Positions 46,451-54,268 of a DNA stretch of 57,346 nucleotides are shown piece after piece (the first letter of the stretch is position 1; the number at the start of each line of letters is the position of its first letter). Made by a program: the position numbers and the translations under genes. Origin of the DNA: Corallococcus praedator (GTDB lineage Bacteria > Myxococcota > Myxococcia > Myxococcales > Myxococcaceae); NCBI RefSeq assembly GCF_003612125.1, contig NZ_RAWI01000014.1, forward strand, positions 1 to 57,346, in the 5' to 3' direction. Under the pieces are notes generated by a model that saw nothing but the letters and a program-made list of their open reading frames with translations, did no database searches and was not told where the DNA came from.

Positions 46451-47385
46451 CAACACCCGACGAGGTCCATCCAGGTGTCCTCGACGGCCTCGCGCGAATC
46501 CACCGTGATGCCGGTGATGCGCTTGAGCGCGTGGAAGATGAGCTGCTCCTTCTTGCGCAGCGCATCCGGCGTGTACATGCCCTCGCGGTGCTCCAGGTGG
46601 TCCCACCAGTTGACGTGGGTGTCGCGCGCCTCCACCCGCTCGCGCTTGCTGCCGTGCACCTCACCGCCGTCGCGCAGGAACAGGTGCGCCACCGCGAAGG
46701 CCTCCTTCGCCCGGTACGCCCCGCTGTCCACCAGCGCCTTGGCGAAGGCGATGAAGTTGTTCATGTGCTGGATTTCATCCGCGGCCACCTGCTTGAAGAG
46801 CGCCCGCAGGCCCGGGTCCTCGATGATGGCCGCGCACTGGCCGTAGTTCACCGCCGCCACGACCTCGGAGATGGCCAGCAGCGTCAGCGTGCGCAGCATG
46901 TCGTCGTCGGGGAACACCTTGCGGAACTCGATGAAGGTGGCGTTGGAGACGCGCTCCAGCTTCATCACCGTGGAGATGCGGTTGAACGCCGTCTCGTGGT
47001 GCGCCTCCTCCTCGTTCCAGTAGCGGCTCCACGTGCCACACGCCTGCATGATGGCCGCGACCGTCGGGTCCTTCTCCAGCCACCGCCGGCACTCCGCGTC
47101 CGCCAGCCGCTCCAGGCGGTCCGCGCCCGGCTTCGTGGTCAGCTCCGCGCGGCCCGCGTTCCACACCAGGTGACGGTCGGACTCACTCACGCGCGCGAAG
47201 TCCACCGCGCCCAGCGCCTCTACCACGCTCCAGCGCCGGGACTCGTGCAGCCGCTGCTGCTCCCACGCCAGGTCCACCAGCGACAGGCCCTGCACCGTGA
47301 GGGCGTGGTGCAGCTCCGCCACGATGGCCGGACGGGCCTCCACGACGTCTTCCACCGACTGCGACGGCTGGGAATGGATGCTCAT
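46450..47385 (-). CDS. Ferritin-like diiron enzyme, acyl-ACP desaturase-related
   Basis: A 311-residue, mainly helical protein with the ExxH pairs of four-helix diiron oxygenases. E127-x-x-H130 is in WNEEEAHHE, E174 in LLAISEVV, and E204-x-x-H207 in AADEIQHM. WNEEEAHH parallels WTAEENRH and ADEIQH parallels ADEKRH of soluble acyl-ACP desaturases, with similar spacing. The likely chemistry is O2-dependent desaturation, hydroxylation or oxidation of an acyl chain held on ACP; AurF-type N-oxygenase is a less likely alternative. It starts by ATGA overlap with the ACP gene and overlaps the PPTase start. The C-terminal 60 residues (REGMYTPDALRKK) are probably outside the core. Confidence 0.72.
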   Translation of the reverse strand: MSIHSQPSQSVEDVVEARPAIVAELHHALTVQGLSLVDLAWEQQRLHESRRWSVVEALGAVDFARVSESDRHLVWNAGRAELTTKPGADRLERLADAECRRWLEKDPTVAAIMQACGTWSRYWNEEEAHHETAFNRISTVMKLERVSNATFIEFRKVFPDDDMLRTLTLLAISEVVAAVNYGQCAAIIEDPGLRALFKQVAADEIQHMNNFIAFAKALVDSGAYRAKEAFAVAHLFLRDGGEVHGSKRERVEARDTHVNWWDHLEHREGMYTPDALRKKEQLIFHALKRITGITVDSREAVEDTWMDLVGC

Positions 47386-47678
47386 GCGCTCTTGCGCTCC
47401 GGGTTGCGGACTTCTTCCAGGAAGATGGCGAGGACCTTCGACACGGGGGTGTCGAGCGACAGCGCCGGCAAACGCACTCTCAGTCCAAAATCCTTTCGCA
47501 ATCCGTTCGAGGTCCGCGCGAAGGCCTCCATCAAATCCACACTGTTCGTCATCCGGTCCGAGCGCGTGATGAGGGCCGCGAGCGTCATGTCCTCCGAGAG
47601 CAGTTCGGCTTCTGGCAGACCTACGTGTTCCGAGAACTTACGGAGGAGGTAGGACTCCAAATCCTGTGCGTCGGGCAT
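47382..47678 (-). CDS. Stand-alone acyl carrier protein
   Basis: A 98-residue small acidic helical protein with the ACP pattern. The prosthetic-group Ser is S46 in RMTNSVDLMEAFA; the usual D-S-L is N-S-V, with the Asp before Ser replaced by Asn. Helix II (SVDLMEAFARTS) is where partner enzymes bind. The N-terminal helix is DLESYLLRKFSEHVG. First gene of the operon, start ATG 47678 with GGAAGGAAA upstream; its stop overlaps the diiron gene start (ATGA). It should carry a fatty acyl chain on phosphopantetheine. The C-terminal 20 residues are a charged extension. Confidence 0.76.
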   Translation of the reverse strand: MPDAQDLESYLLRKFSEHVGLPEAELLSEDMTLAALITRSDRMTNSVDLMEAFARTSNGLRKDFGLRVRLPALSLDTPVSKVLAIFLEEVRNPERKSA

Positions 47679-47683
47679 GTGTT

Positions 47684-47710
47684 GACTTTCCTTCCGGGGG
47701 GCTGAAAGTC
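47684..47710 (-). promoter_or_regulatory. 5'-UTR stem next to the ACP Shine-Dalgarno
   Basis: gactttc and gaaagtc pair perfectly over 7 bp around a 13-base loop just before the ACP start. In the mRNA the GGAAGGAAA ribosome site lies at the loop/3' arm, so the stem would partly hide it. It may also be a dyad operator near the start of transcription. Confidence 0.42.
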
Positions 47711-47725
47711 GATTCCACAGTCAAA

Positions 47726-47753
47726 AATCTAGCTGTCGCTGAACGGCTGTCAA
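47726..47753 (-). promoter_or_regulatory. Candidate sigma-70 promoter for the ACP operon
   Basis: On the minus strand, a consensus TTGACA (47753-47748) is followed by a 16-base spacer and TAGATT (47731-47726), giving a transcription start near 47718 and a 40-base leader. It drives the minus-strand operon ACP to acyl-AMP ligase. Confidence 0.52.
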
Positions 47754-47808
47754 TTGCCAAGCGCGAAGGCCCGGATTCCCCTGGAAAATGCCGCGCGGCG
47801 ACTATGTT

Positions 47809-48987
47809 TCACACACCCAGACGCGAGATTTCTTCAGCGGTGAAACCCGCCGCCTCAAGGATGACGCGGGAGTGCTGGCCCAGCGCGGGCGGTGGACGCA
47901 ACGCGACATCCCCCATGCGCAGCGGCGTGAGCAGGTGCGTTACGCGAATGCCGCGCTGCGCATCCTCCGTCTCCACGAAGAGGCCGCGGGCGCGCAGCTG
48001 TGCATCGGACAACAGTTCATCCCCCTCCGCGACGGGCTCCACGCAGAGGTCCGCGCCGGCCAGCAGTTCGCGCCAGTGGGCCAGGGGTTCGCTTTCGAAG
48101 ATGCGCTGGAGCTCCGCCTTCACCCGCTCGCCGGGTTCACCTGGCACGTACGCATCGTCCAGCAATTCCGGGCGGCCCAGCTTCGCCGCGAGCGCTCCGA
48201 AGAACTTGGGCTCCAGCGCGCCCACCGCGAGCCAGCGGTTGTCCGCGGTGCGGTACAGGCCGTAGCTGGGGTAGCCGCCGTTGAGCGCCTCGCGGCCGCG
48301 CGTGAGCGGCGTTCCTTGCGCGCCGGCGAACAGGCGCGCGGCCAGGTGCAGGTGCAGGAACGCCAGCGCGCCGTCCGTCATGGACACGTCCACGAAGCGG
48401 CCCACGCCCGTGCGCTCGCGCTCGTGCAGCGCGGCGAGGATGCCCACCAGCGCGAACAGGCTGCCCCCTCCAATGTCCGCCACCTGCACGCCCGGGAACG
48501 CGGGGGCGCCGTCCGCTTCGCCGCCGTAGCCCAGCAGGCCCGCCCGGGCCACGTAGTTCAGGTCATGCCCCGCCTTGAGCCGGTCCGGGCCCGTCTGCCC
48601 GTAGCCGGAGATGGCGCAGTAGATGAGCCGGGGGTTCTTCGCGCGCAGCACCGCTTCTCCCACGCCCAGCTTGTCCATGACGCCGGGCCGGAAGCTCTCC
48701 ACCAGCACGTCGTAGTGGGAGACGAGGCGCAGGAGCGCGTCGCGGCCCTCCGGCGTCTTGAGGTTCAGCGCCAGCGAGCGCTTGTTGCGGTGCAGCCCGT
48801 AGAAGAGCGCGCCCTCGCCGTCGCGCTGGGGCGGCATGTGCCGGGTGGCGTCCCCCACGTCCGGATCCTCCACCTTGTCGACGGTGGCCCCCAGGTCCGC
48901 CAGCACCAGCGTCGCGTAGGGGCCGGGCAGCAGGCGCGACAGGTCCAACACCCGCAGGCCCGCGAGGGGCGATGACGACGGAGACAT
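47809..48987 (-). CDS. CaiB/BaiF family CoA transferase, alpha-methylacyl-CoA racemase-like
   Basis: A 392-residue class III CoA-transferase-fold enzyme. H141 (KAGHDLNY) and D171 (QVADIGGG) are exactly 30 residues apart, as in the alpha-methylacyl-CoA racemase pair H126/D156; the transferase-type catalytic Asp position is also present in the fold. It should interconvert the R and S 2-methyl branches of acyl-CoA, a prerequisite for beta-oxidation of methyl-branched fatty acids. ATG 48987; GGAG lies 11 bases upstream. The SCP2-like gene is upstream on the same strand (109-base gap). CoA transferase activity remains an alternative. Confidence 0.84.
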   Translation of the reverse strand: MSPSSSPLAGLRVLDLSRLLPGPYATLVLADLGATVDKVEDPDVGDATRHMPPQRDGEGALFYGLHRNKRSLALNLKTPEGRDALLRLVSHYDVLVESFRPGVMDKLGVGEAVLRAKNPRLIYCAISGYGQTGPDRLKAGHDLNYVARAGLLGYGGEADGAPAFPGVQVADIGGGSLFALVGILAALHERERTGVGRFVDVSMTDGALAFLHLHLAARLFAGAQGTPLTRGREALNGGYPSYGLYRTADNRWLAVGALEPKFFGALAAKLGRPELLDDAYVPGEPGERVKAELQRIFESEPLAHWRELLAGADLCVEPVAEGDELLSDAQLRARGLFVETEDAQRGIRVTHLLTPLRMGDVALRPPPALGQHSRVILEAAGFTAEEISRLGV

Positions 48988-49096
48988 GAGGGGGGTTACT
49001 CCAGGAGGGGGAGGATGAAACGGAAGACGGCGCGTTCCCCGTGGAAGGAAACGCGCCGCCGACTCGACACGGGAAGCGACTGGTGCGGGCTTCGGC

Positions 49097-49426
49097 TCAG
49101 CCGAGCAGCTTCGCGAGCTTCATCGCGAGGCCCATGTCCATCGGCTTGAACTTGAGCTTGCCCTGCATGGCCGCCATCTGCGCGTTCAGCTTCTTCTCGC
49201 GGATCTTCACGAAGTCGTCGTTGCTGACGGTGACCGTCATCTTCGACGCGCCCTCGATGCCCGAGGACACCCAGCCCTCCGACTTGGTGGCGTCCAGCGT
49301 CCACTTGCCTCCGCCCTCACCCGAGATGTCGAAGTGGATGATGGCGTTGATGTCCTTCGCCAGCTCCGGCTTCTCCTTCAGGACGGCGGGAATGTCGGTC
49401 TCGATGATGTCCTTCGCGGTCGCCAT
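49097..49426 (-). CDS. SCP2 sterol-binding-domain protein
   Basis: A 109-residue protein made of one SCP2 domain: N-terminal helix DIIETDIPAVLKEKPE, then INAIIHFDISGEGGGKWTLD, VSNDDFVKIREKKLNAQMAAMQGKLKFKPMDMGLAMKLAKLL. The fold has a hydrophobic tunnel that binds lipids, acyl chains or acyl-CoA. It probably carries a lipid-like substrate. The start ATG 49426 has AGGAG 6 bases upstream. The palindrome 22 bases upstream resembles the one before the acyl-CoA dehydrogenase gene. Downstream, the racemase-like gene is on the same strand. Confidence 0.85.
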   Translation of the reverse strand: MATAKDIIETDIPAVLKEKPELAKDINAIIHFDISGEGGGKWTLDATKSEGWVSSGIEGASKMTVTVSNDDFVKIREKKLNAQMAAMQGKLKFKPMDMGLAMKLAKLLG

Positions 49427-49447
49427 GACTCGCTCCTTTTCTCAGCG

Positions 49448-49463
49448 TTGATTGGTGAATCAG
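49448..49463 (-). promoter_or_regulatory. TetR-like palindrome upstream of the SCP2-domain gene
   Basis: TTGATTGGTGAATCAG contains matching TGATT and AATCA arms around 4 bases. It matches the acyl-CoA dehydrogenase palindrome (36517-36532) at 12 of 16 positions with the same 6-4-6 geometry. A shared fatty-acid regulator is plausible. Confidence 0.45.
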
Positions 49464-49520
49464 TCCGCGCGGACCGTAACGGCGGCTCCCCCGTCGGGTC
49501 AAGCACGGGAGGCAGCGGTT

Positions 49521-50048
49521 TCAGATGCGCGTCGTTTCCACCACGGGATTGAGGGAGTGGCGGACCATGGCCAGCAGGTCGTTGAGTTCGAACGGCTTGG
49601 CCAGGTGTCCCACCGCGCCAATGTCCTTCGCCTTGCTGCCGACGTTCCGGTCCGCGCTCAGGACGATGAGCGGAATCGACGCGACGGACGGCTTCTGGCG
49701 CATGCGCTGGGCGAACTCCCACCCGTCCATCACCGGCATCATCAGGTCCAACAGGATGAGCTGAGGCGGGTCCGGCTCCAGGCGCTCCAGGGCTTCCTTT
49801 CCGTTGCGTGCGCGGCGGATTTCAAAGCCCTCGGCTTCGAGGATCTCCGAAAGGGCCTCCAGGATGTCGGGATCATCATCCACGACGAGAACGACGGGCG
49901 AACCAGTCTGCTGTGCGTTGAGCGAGGTCAGTGGTGTCTCCTCGATGCCGCTTCCGGAGCCTAGCTTCCACCATCCGAGGACCGTCTGGCGCAAGAAATT
50001 AAGGCGCCCCCGCTCCGAGCGGGAGCCCGTTGCAAAACCGACAGTCAC
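49521..50048 (-). CDS. Single-domain response regulator
   Basis: A 175-residue protein whose C-terminal 125 residues are a canonical receiver domain. VVLVVDDDPD holds the acidic pocket; LILLDLMMPVMDGW has the phospho-acceptor Asp; LIVLSADRN the conserved Ser; AKPF the Lys. All residues for phosphorylation are intact. No output domain, so it must act through protein contact. GTG 50048 has GGAAGG 7 bases upstream. Residues 1-45 are not receiver-like and could be untranslated: CTG 49931 has a near-perfect GAGGAG site. It is divergent from a degenerate histidine kinase gene. Confidence 0.86.
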   Translation of the reverse strand: MTVGFATGSRSERGRLNFLRQTVLGWWKLGSGSGIEETPLTSLNAQQTGSPVVLVVDDDPDILEALSEILEAEGFEIRRARNGKEALERLEPDPPQLILLDLMMPVMDGWEFAQRMRQKPSVASIPLIVLSADRNVGSKAKDIGAVGHLAKPFELNDLLAMVRHSLNPVVETTRI

Positions 50049-50073
50049 TGCCCACCCTTCCGGAGACCGAAAG

Positions 50074-51111
50074 ATGGCGCAGGGGGAGGTCCGCGTGACG
50101 TGGATGGGGGAGACAGCGGCAGGTCACGAGCCAGCACCCGGCCTCGTGCTCCTGTCCCGACAGGGGACGCCGCGCCTGCTTGGCCCCCTGCTGCTCGAGC
50201 ACCTGGGCCTGGAGGCCCTGCCGCCCGTCCTGGCCTCCGACGGGCTGGAGGGCCTGCTGACGTCCGCGGGCTTCCATCCGCGCGAGGGCGTCCGGGGCGT
50301 CTGGGAGCGTGAAGGCCGCGCGCTGATGGCCGGCGAGGAGGCGCTGGAGGACGGCGGGCGGCTGGTGTGGACGCTGCCGGTGCCCTGGAGCAGCGAGCGC
50401 GTGACGGAGCGCGTGCGCTACCTGTCACTCGCCTCGCACGACCTGCGCGGCTCGCTGGCGAACATCCGCTCGTACGCGGCGCTGCTGCTCAACGGGCGCG
50501 TGCCGCTGGAGCCCAAGGCGCAGCGCGGCCTGGAGACCATCCTGCGCAACGCGGACCGCTCGCTGGCCTTCGCCCAGGACTTCTTCGATTCGAGCCGCGC
50601 GGAGCTGGGCGCGCTGGCCGTGGAGCGCGAGCGACAGCCGCTCCTGCCCATCCTGGACGCGGCGGTGGAGCGCACGCGGGCCGCGGCGTCCGCCGCCAGC
50701 GTGGCGCTGGTGCTGGACGCGCTGCCGGACCTGCCCGACGTGGAGGTGGACGCGGGCCGCATCCAGCACGCGGTGGAGGCCTTCGTGCACCACCACCTGG
50801 TGCGCGCGCAGCCGGGCGAGGAGCTTCACGTCCGGGCCGCCCGGCTGGGACCGCAGGTGCGGGTGGAGGTGCGCCGCGACGGCGCGCCCGTTCCGGAAGA
50901 GGACATCGCCGCCGTCTTCCAGTGCGAGGAGCGCGCGTTCCGCGAGCGCAAGCTGGAGGATCCGCTGCGCGTCTTCCTGGCCCTGCAGGAGGTGGAGGCG
51001 CACGGCGGCCAGGTGGGCGCCCAGGCGGACGAAGGCGGCAGCACCCTCTTCCTCACGCTGCCGGTGCCGCGGGTCCGGGAGCTCGCGCATCCGGCGGGCT
51101 GGCAGGCGTGA
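50074..51111 (+). CDS. Histidine kinase-like protein with degraded ATP-binding domain
   Basis: A 345-residue protein with a 100-residue N-terminal domain of unknown fold, a HisKA-like dimerisation helix with H122 (SLASHDLRGSLANIRSYAALL), and a HATPase-like C-terminal half. The usual N-box Asn is missing (VDAGRIQHAVEAFVHHHL), the G1 D-x-G-x-G is DGAPVPEEDI, and the Gly-rich G2 loop is LRVFLALQEVEAHGG. ATP binding is therefore doubtful while the H-box is intact; it may be a phosphotransfer or a pseudokinase partner. ATG 50074 with GGAG 8 bases upstream. Its 5' end is 25 bases from the divergent response-regulator gene. No transmembrane segment. Confidence 0.68.
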   Translation: MAQGEVRVTWMGETAAGHEPAPGLVLLSRQGTPRLLGPLLLEHLGLEALPPVLASDGLEGLLTSAGFHPREGVRGVWEREGRALMAGEEALEDGGRLVWTLPVPWSSERVTERVRYLSLASHDLRGSLANIRSYAALLLNGRVPLEPKAQRGLETILRNADRSLAFAQDFFDSSRAELGALAVERERQPLLPILDAAVERTRAAASAASVALVLDALPDLPDVEVDAGRIQHAVEAFVHHHLVRAQPGEELHVRAARLGPQVRVEVRRDGAPVPEEDIAAVFQCEERAFRERKLEDPLRVFLALQEVEAHGGQVGAQADEGGSTLFLTLPVPRVRELAHPAGWQA

Positions 51112-51189
51112 GCGGCCCAGGCGGGAGTTGCTAGCGCGACCCACCTCCCACCGCTATGCTCCGGCGCGCATTGTGCGAGGAGCGAAGCC

Positions 51190-51426
51190 ATGGGTTTGAA
51201 GCTTCCTGAGATTCTGTTGATTTTCGCGGCGCTGCTGCTGCTGTTCGGCGGCTCGCGGCTGCCGCAGCTCGGCTCGTCCCTGGGCAGTGCGCTTCGCAAC
51301 TTCAAGCGCGGCTTCTCCACCGACGAGAAGGACGACGTCGAGGAGAAGAAGACGCCGGGCACCCTGTCCGCCGCTTCCGGCGTGGACAAGGACGTGGCGG
51401 CCAAGTCCCCGAGCCACCACGCCTGA
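51190..51426 (+). CDS. tatA: Sec-independent translocase protein TatA
   Basis: A 78-residue TatA/E-family protein that forms the protein-conducting element of the twin-arginine export system in the cytoplasmic membrane. A single TM helix (ILLIFAALLLLFG) is followed by the conserved SRLPQLGSSLGSALRNFKRGF amphipathic helix with the FKRG turn. The C-terminal 35 residues are charged and Ala/Ser-rich. GAGGAG 7 bases upstream supports ATG 51190. It lies alone, 78 bases after the kinase-like gene; TatB/TatC are not here. Confidence 0.9.
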   Translation: MGLKLPEILLIFAALLLLFGGSRLPQLGSSLGSALRNFKRGFSTDEKDDVEEKKTPGTLSAASGVDKDVAAKSPSHHA

Positions 51427-51434
51427 AGCCGTCC

Positions 51435-51457
51435 GGGCGGGCCCTGAAGGCCCGTCC
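51435..51457. terminator. Hairpin between tatA and fadD
   Basis: A 9-bp GC-rich stem, gggcgggcc with ggcccgtcc, and a 5-base loop lie 8 bases after the tatA stop. It is positioned between convergent genes and can serve both. Confidence 0.5.
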
Positions 51458-51600
51458 CCCAGAGCGCCGTCACACCCTTGACGCCCGTACCGGGGACCGC
51501 GTGAAGCGGCTTCGGACGGGCGTCGGGCTTGGTGGGGCACCCTCTCCGCGCAAGGCACCCGGCGCCCCTTTCGGGACGCCAGGGAGCCCGGCGGGGAACC

Positions 51601-53469
51601 TCAGTCCGTCGCCTTCGCGCCTTGGTACATGGCGTCGATGATGGCCTTGTACTTCTGGCTCGCGACCTTGCGCTTCACCTTGAGGGTGGGCGTGAGCTCG
51701 CCGGACTCCTGCGTGAAGTCCGCCTCCATCACCGCGATCTTCTTGATGCCGGAGTACGGAGGGATCTCCGCGTTCACCTTCTTGATGATCTCCTCGACGG
51801 CCGTCTTGATCTCCGGCCGCTGGGAGTTCTGCGCGTAGCTGCCCACCGCGATGCCCTTGTCCTCCAGCAGCTTGCGCGCCGGGTCTTCGGACACCGTGAC
51901 GAGCGCGACGAGGAACGGGCGCGTGTCGCCGTACACCATCACCTGGCTGATGAGCGGGAACGTCTTGAGCGTGTTCTCGATGTTCTGGGGCGCCACGTTC
52001 TTGCCGCCCGCGGTGACGATGATGTCCTTCTTGCGGTCGGTGATGCGCAGGTAGTTGTCGGAGTCCACCTCGCCGATGTCACCGGTGTGGAACCAGCCGT
52101 CCGCCTCCAGCACCTCCGCGGTGGCCTCCGGGTTCTTGTAGTAGCCCTTCATCACGCAGGGGCCACGCACCAGAATCTCACCGTCCGCGGCGATCTTGAT
52201 CTCCGTGCCCGGAACCGGCGGGCCCACGGTGCCGATCTTGATCTTCTCCACGCGGTTGGCGTTGCAGGGGGCGCTCGTCTCCGTGAGGCCGTAGCCCTCC
52301 AGCACCTTGAGCTCCAGCAGGTCGAAGAAGTAGGCGATCTTCCGCGACAGCGGCGCGCCGCCGGAGATGAAGATGCGCATGTTGCCGCCCAGCTTCTCGT
52401 CCAGCGTCTTGCGCACCTTGGAGAAGACCAGCTTCTTCGCCAGGCCGAACATCAGCGTGTTGTACTCGCGGCCCTGCGCCTTGGCCTCGGCGTACTCGTC
52501 GAACAGGCCGAAGGCCCAGTTGAAGAGCTTGCCCTTCACGCCGGGCGCCGCGGAGCCGTTGGCCACGACGTTGTTGTAGACCTTCTCGAACACGCGCGGC
52601 ACCGACGGGAGCACCGTGGGGCGCGTCTCCGCCAGGTTCGCCAGCAGCTTGTCCACCGACTCCGCGATGATGAGCCGGAAGCCCATGGACAGCCACGCGG
52701 CCTTCACCACCTGGGCGAACACGTGCGCCAGGGGCAGGAACAGCATCACCGAGTCCTCGGGCTTCATCATGCCCATGGCCTGGGTGGCCTTCGCTTCATA
52801 GGCCCAGTTGCCGTGGGTCAGGATGACGCCCTTGGGGTCGCCCGTGGTGCCGGAGGTGTAGATGAGCAGGTTCGTGTCATCCGACTTCACCGCCGCCACG
52901 CGCTGCGCGAAGGACTCCTCCGTGGCCTGGGGGCCGCTCTTGCCGGACGCCATCACGTCCGCGAGCGAGATCTCCATGTCGCCGCTGACCGGGCCCTCGA
53001 AGACGATGATCTTCTTGAGCGACGGGATGTCCTTGAGCTTGGAGCGCACGCGCGACAGGCGACCGGCCTGCTTGGCATCCTTCTCGTCGGAGTCGACGAG
53101 CAGCACCTTCGTCTCCGAGTGGTTGAGGATGTAGCGACATTCATCCGGCGTGTTGGAGTTGTAGATGGGCACCGTGATGCCCTGGGCCGCGCTGATGGCC
53201 AGGTCGGCGACGATCCACTGGAGACTGGTGTTGGCGAAGATGGCCACCCGGTCCCCGGGCTGGACGCCCTGAGCGATGAGCCCGGAGGCCAGCCCCTTCA
53301 CGTCCTCCAGCACCTGGGCGAACGTGACGTCCTGCCAGCGCCCGTCCTTCTTGTGGGTGACGCCCACCTTGGAGGCGTTCTGGGCCCGCTGCACGAGCAA
53401 CTGGACGAGGTTCTGCTCCTGCGTCCCGCTCGCCGCGGGAGCCGTCGTGACCTGACTCTCTGCCCTCAC
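51601..53469 (-). CDS. Long-chain fatty acid-CoA ligase
   Basis: A 622-residue AMP-forming acyl-CoA synthetase of the long-chain type. The P-loop is LLIYTSGTTGDPKGV, the A5 motif is EGYGLTETSAP, the ATP-binding Asp is in WFHTGDIGEVD, ITDRKKDIIVTAGGKNVAP holds the hinge and linker, and the C-terminal catalytic Lys is in LKVKRKVASQKYK. It should make long-chain acyl-CoA for beta-oxidation or lipid synthesis. GTG 53469 overlaps the stop of the TPR gene by 4 bases (GTGA), and AGGAGG lies 7 bases upstream of it. So it is translationally coupled to the TPR protein. Confidence 0.9.
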   Translation of the reverse strand: MRAESQVTTAPAASGTQEQNLVQLLVQRAQNASKVGVTHKKDGRWQDVTFAQVLEDVKGLASGLIAQGVQPGDRVAIFANTSLQWIVADLAISAAQGITVPIYNSNTPDECRYILNHSETKVLLVDSDEKDAKQAGRLSRVRSKLKDIPSLKKIIVFEGPVSGDMEISLADVMASGKSGPQATEESFAQRVAAVKSDDTNLLIYTSGTTGDPKGVILTHGNWAYEAKATQAMGMMKPEDSVMLFLPLAHVFAQVVKAAWLSMGFRLIIAESVDKLLANLAETRPTVLPSVPRVFEKVYNNVVANGSAAPGVKGKLFNWAFGLFDEYAEAKAQGREYNTLMFGLAKKLVFSKVRKTLDEKLGGNMRIFISGGAPLSRKIAYFFDLLELKVLEGYGLTETSAPCNANRVEKIKIGTVGPPVPGTEIKIAADGEILVRGPCVMKGYYKNPEATAEVLEADGWFHTGDIGEVDSDNYLRITDRKKDIIVTAGGKNVAPQNIENTLKTFPLISQVMVYGDTRPFLVALVTVSEDPARKLLEDKGIAVGSYAQNSQRPEIKTAVEEIIKKVNAEIPPYSGIKKIAVMEADFTQESGELTPTLKVKRKVASQKYKAIIDAMYQGAKATD

Positions 53470-54206
53470 TTGAGCTCCTCCTGGATGTCTGCATCCACCT
53501 TCTTGGCCCACTGCTGCACCCGTTGCGCCTCGGCGAGGCTGTACGCGGTGCTTCCCTGCTTGACCTTCTCGATGGCCGCGCTCGCCTCTTTCGCCTTGCC
53601 GTCCTTCAACAGCGTCTCGGCCAGGTAGTAGTAGGCACGCAGCGACTGCGGATACTTGGCGATGGCCTTCTCGTAGTACGACACCGACTTCTTCAGGTCG
53701 CGCTTCGGCCACGGCAATTCATAGAAATAGCGACCCTTCACCAGCCAGGGACCCCCGAAGTCGTAGCCCGGGTCCAGCTTCAGCGCGGTGTCCAGGCGCT
53801 CGTTGAACTTGCCCTCCAGGCCGTCCCCCAGCGCCTTCATGATGCCCACCGCCTGGGAGTAGGACCCGATGCCACATGCAGCGTAGTAATGCCCCTCCAC
53901 GCGCGCGGGCTGGAGCTTCGCGGCCTTGTCGCCCTCTTCCCACGTCTGCTTGCCCAGGACCTTCTTGAGCTTTTCCGTGGTGGCGCCGTCCGCCTGCCAT
54001 TGGAGGATGCGGGCCTTGCGCCACACGAGGTCGAAGTCCTCGGGCGCGGCCTTCAGCGCATCCCTCAGCCCCGTCTCCAGCGCCTTCACCGACTCCGCGT
54101 CGTTGCGTTTGTCGAACAACGCGTCGAGTTGGGTGAGCAGCGCGGGTTCCGCCGCCTGGGCTGGAAGGGCCGCCAAGACCCAAAGGGCTAGCAATTTCAA
54201 GCGCAT
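53466..54206 (-). CDS. Exported TPR-like protein
   Basis: A 246-residue protein with a signal peptide ending near LPAQA-AE (residue 19). The mature part is helical and TPR-like (ALLTQLDALFDKRNDAESVKALETG, LRAYYYLAETLLKDGK). EGHYYAACGIGSYSQAVGIMKALGDGLEGKF and PGYDFGGPWLVKGRYFYELPWPKRDLKK are conserved-looking blocks seen in TatT-like proteins; I do not know their partner here. ATG 54206; AAGG lies 7 bases upstream. Coupled to fadD downstream (GTGA), so it could help fatty-acid handling at the envelope. Confidence 0.72.
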   Translation of the reverse strand: MRLKLLALWVLAALPAQAAEPALLTQLDALFDKRNDAESVKALETGLRDALKAAPEDFDLVWRKARILQWQADGATTEKLKKVLGKQTWEEGDKAAKLQPARVEGHYYAACGIGSYSQAVGIMKALGDGLEGKFNERLDTALKLDPGYDFGGPWLVKGRYFYELPWPKRDLKKSVSYYEKAIAKYPQSLRAYYYLAETLLKDGKAKEASAAIEKVKQGSTAYSLAEAQRVQQWAKKVDADIQEELK

Positions 54207-54268
54207 CCTAACGCCTTAACACGCACGCTTGCCCACCAGCAACCGAACGCGCCAGACGCAGCGCGGCA

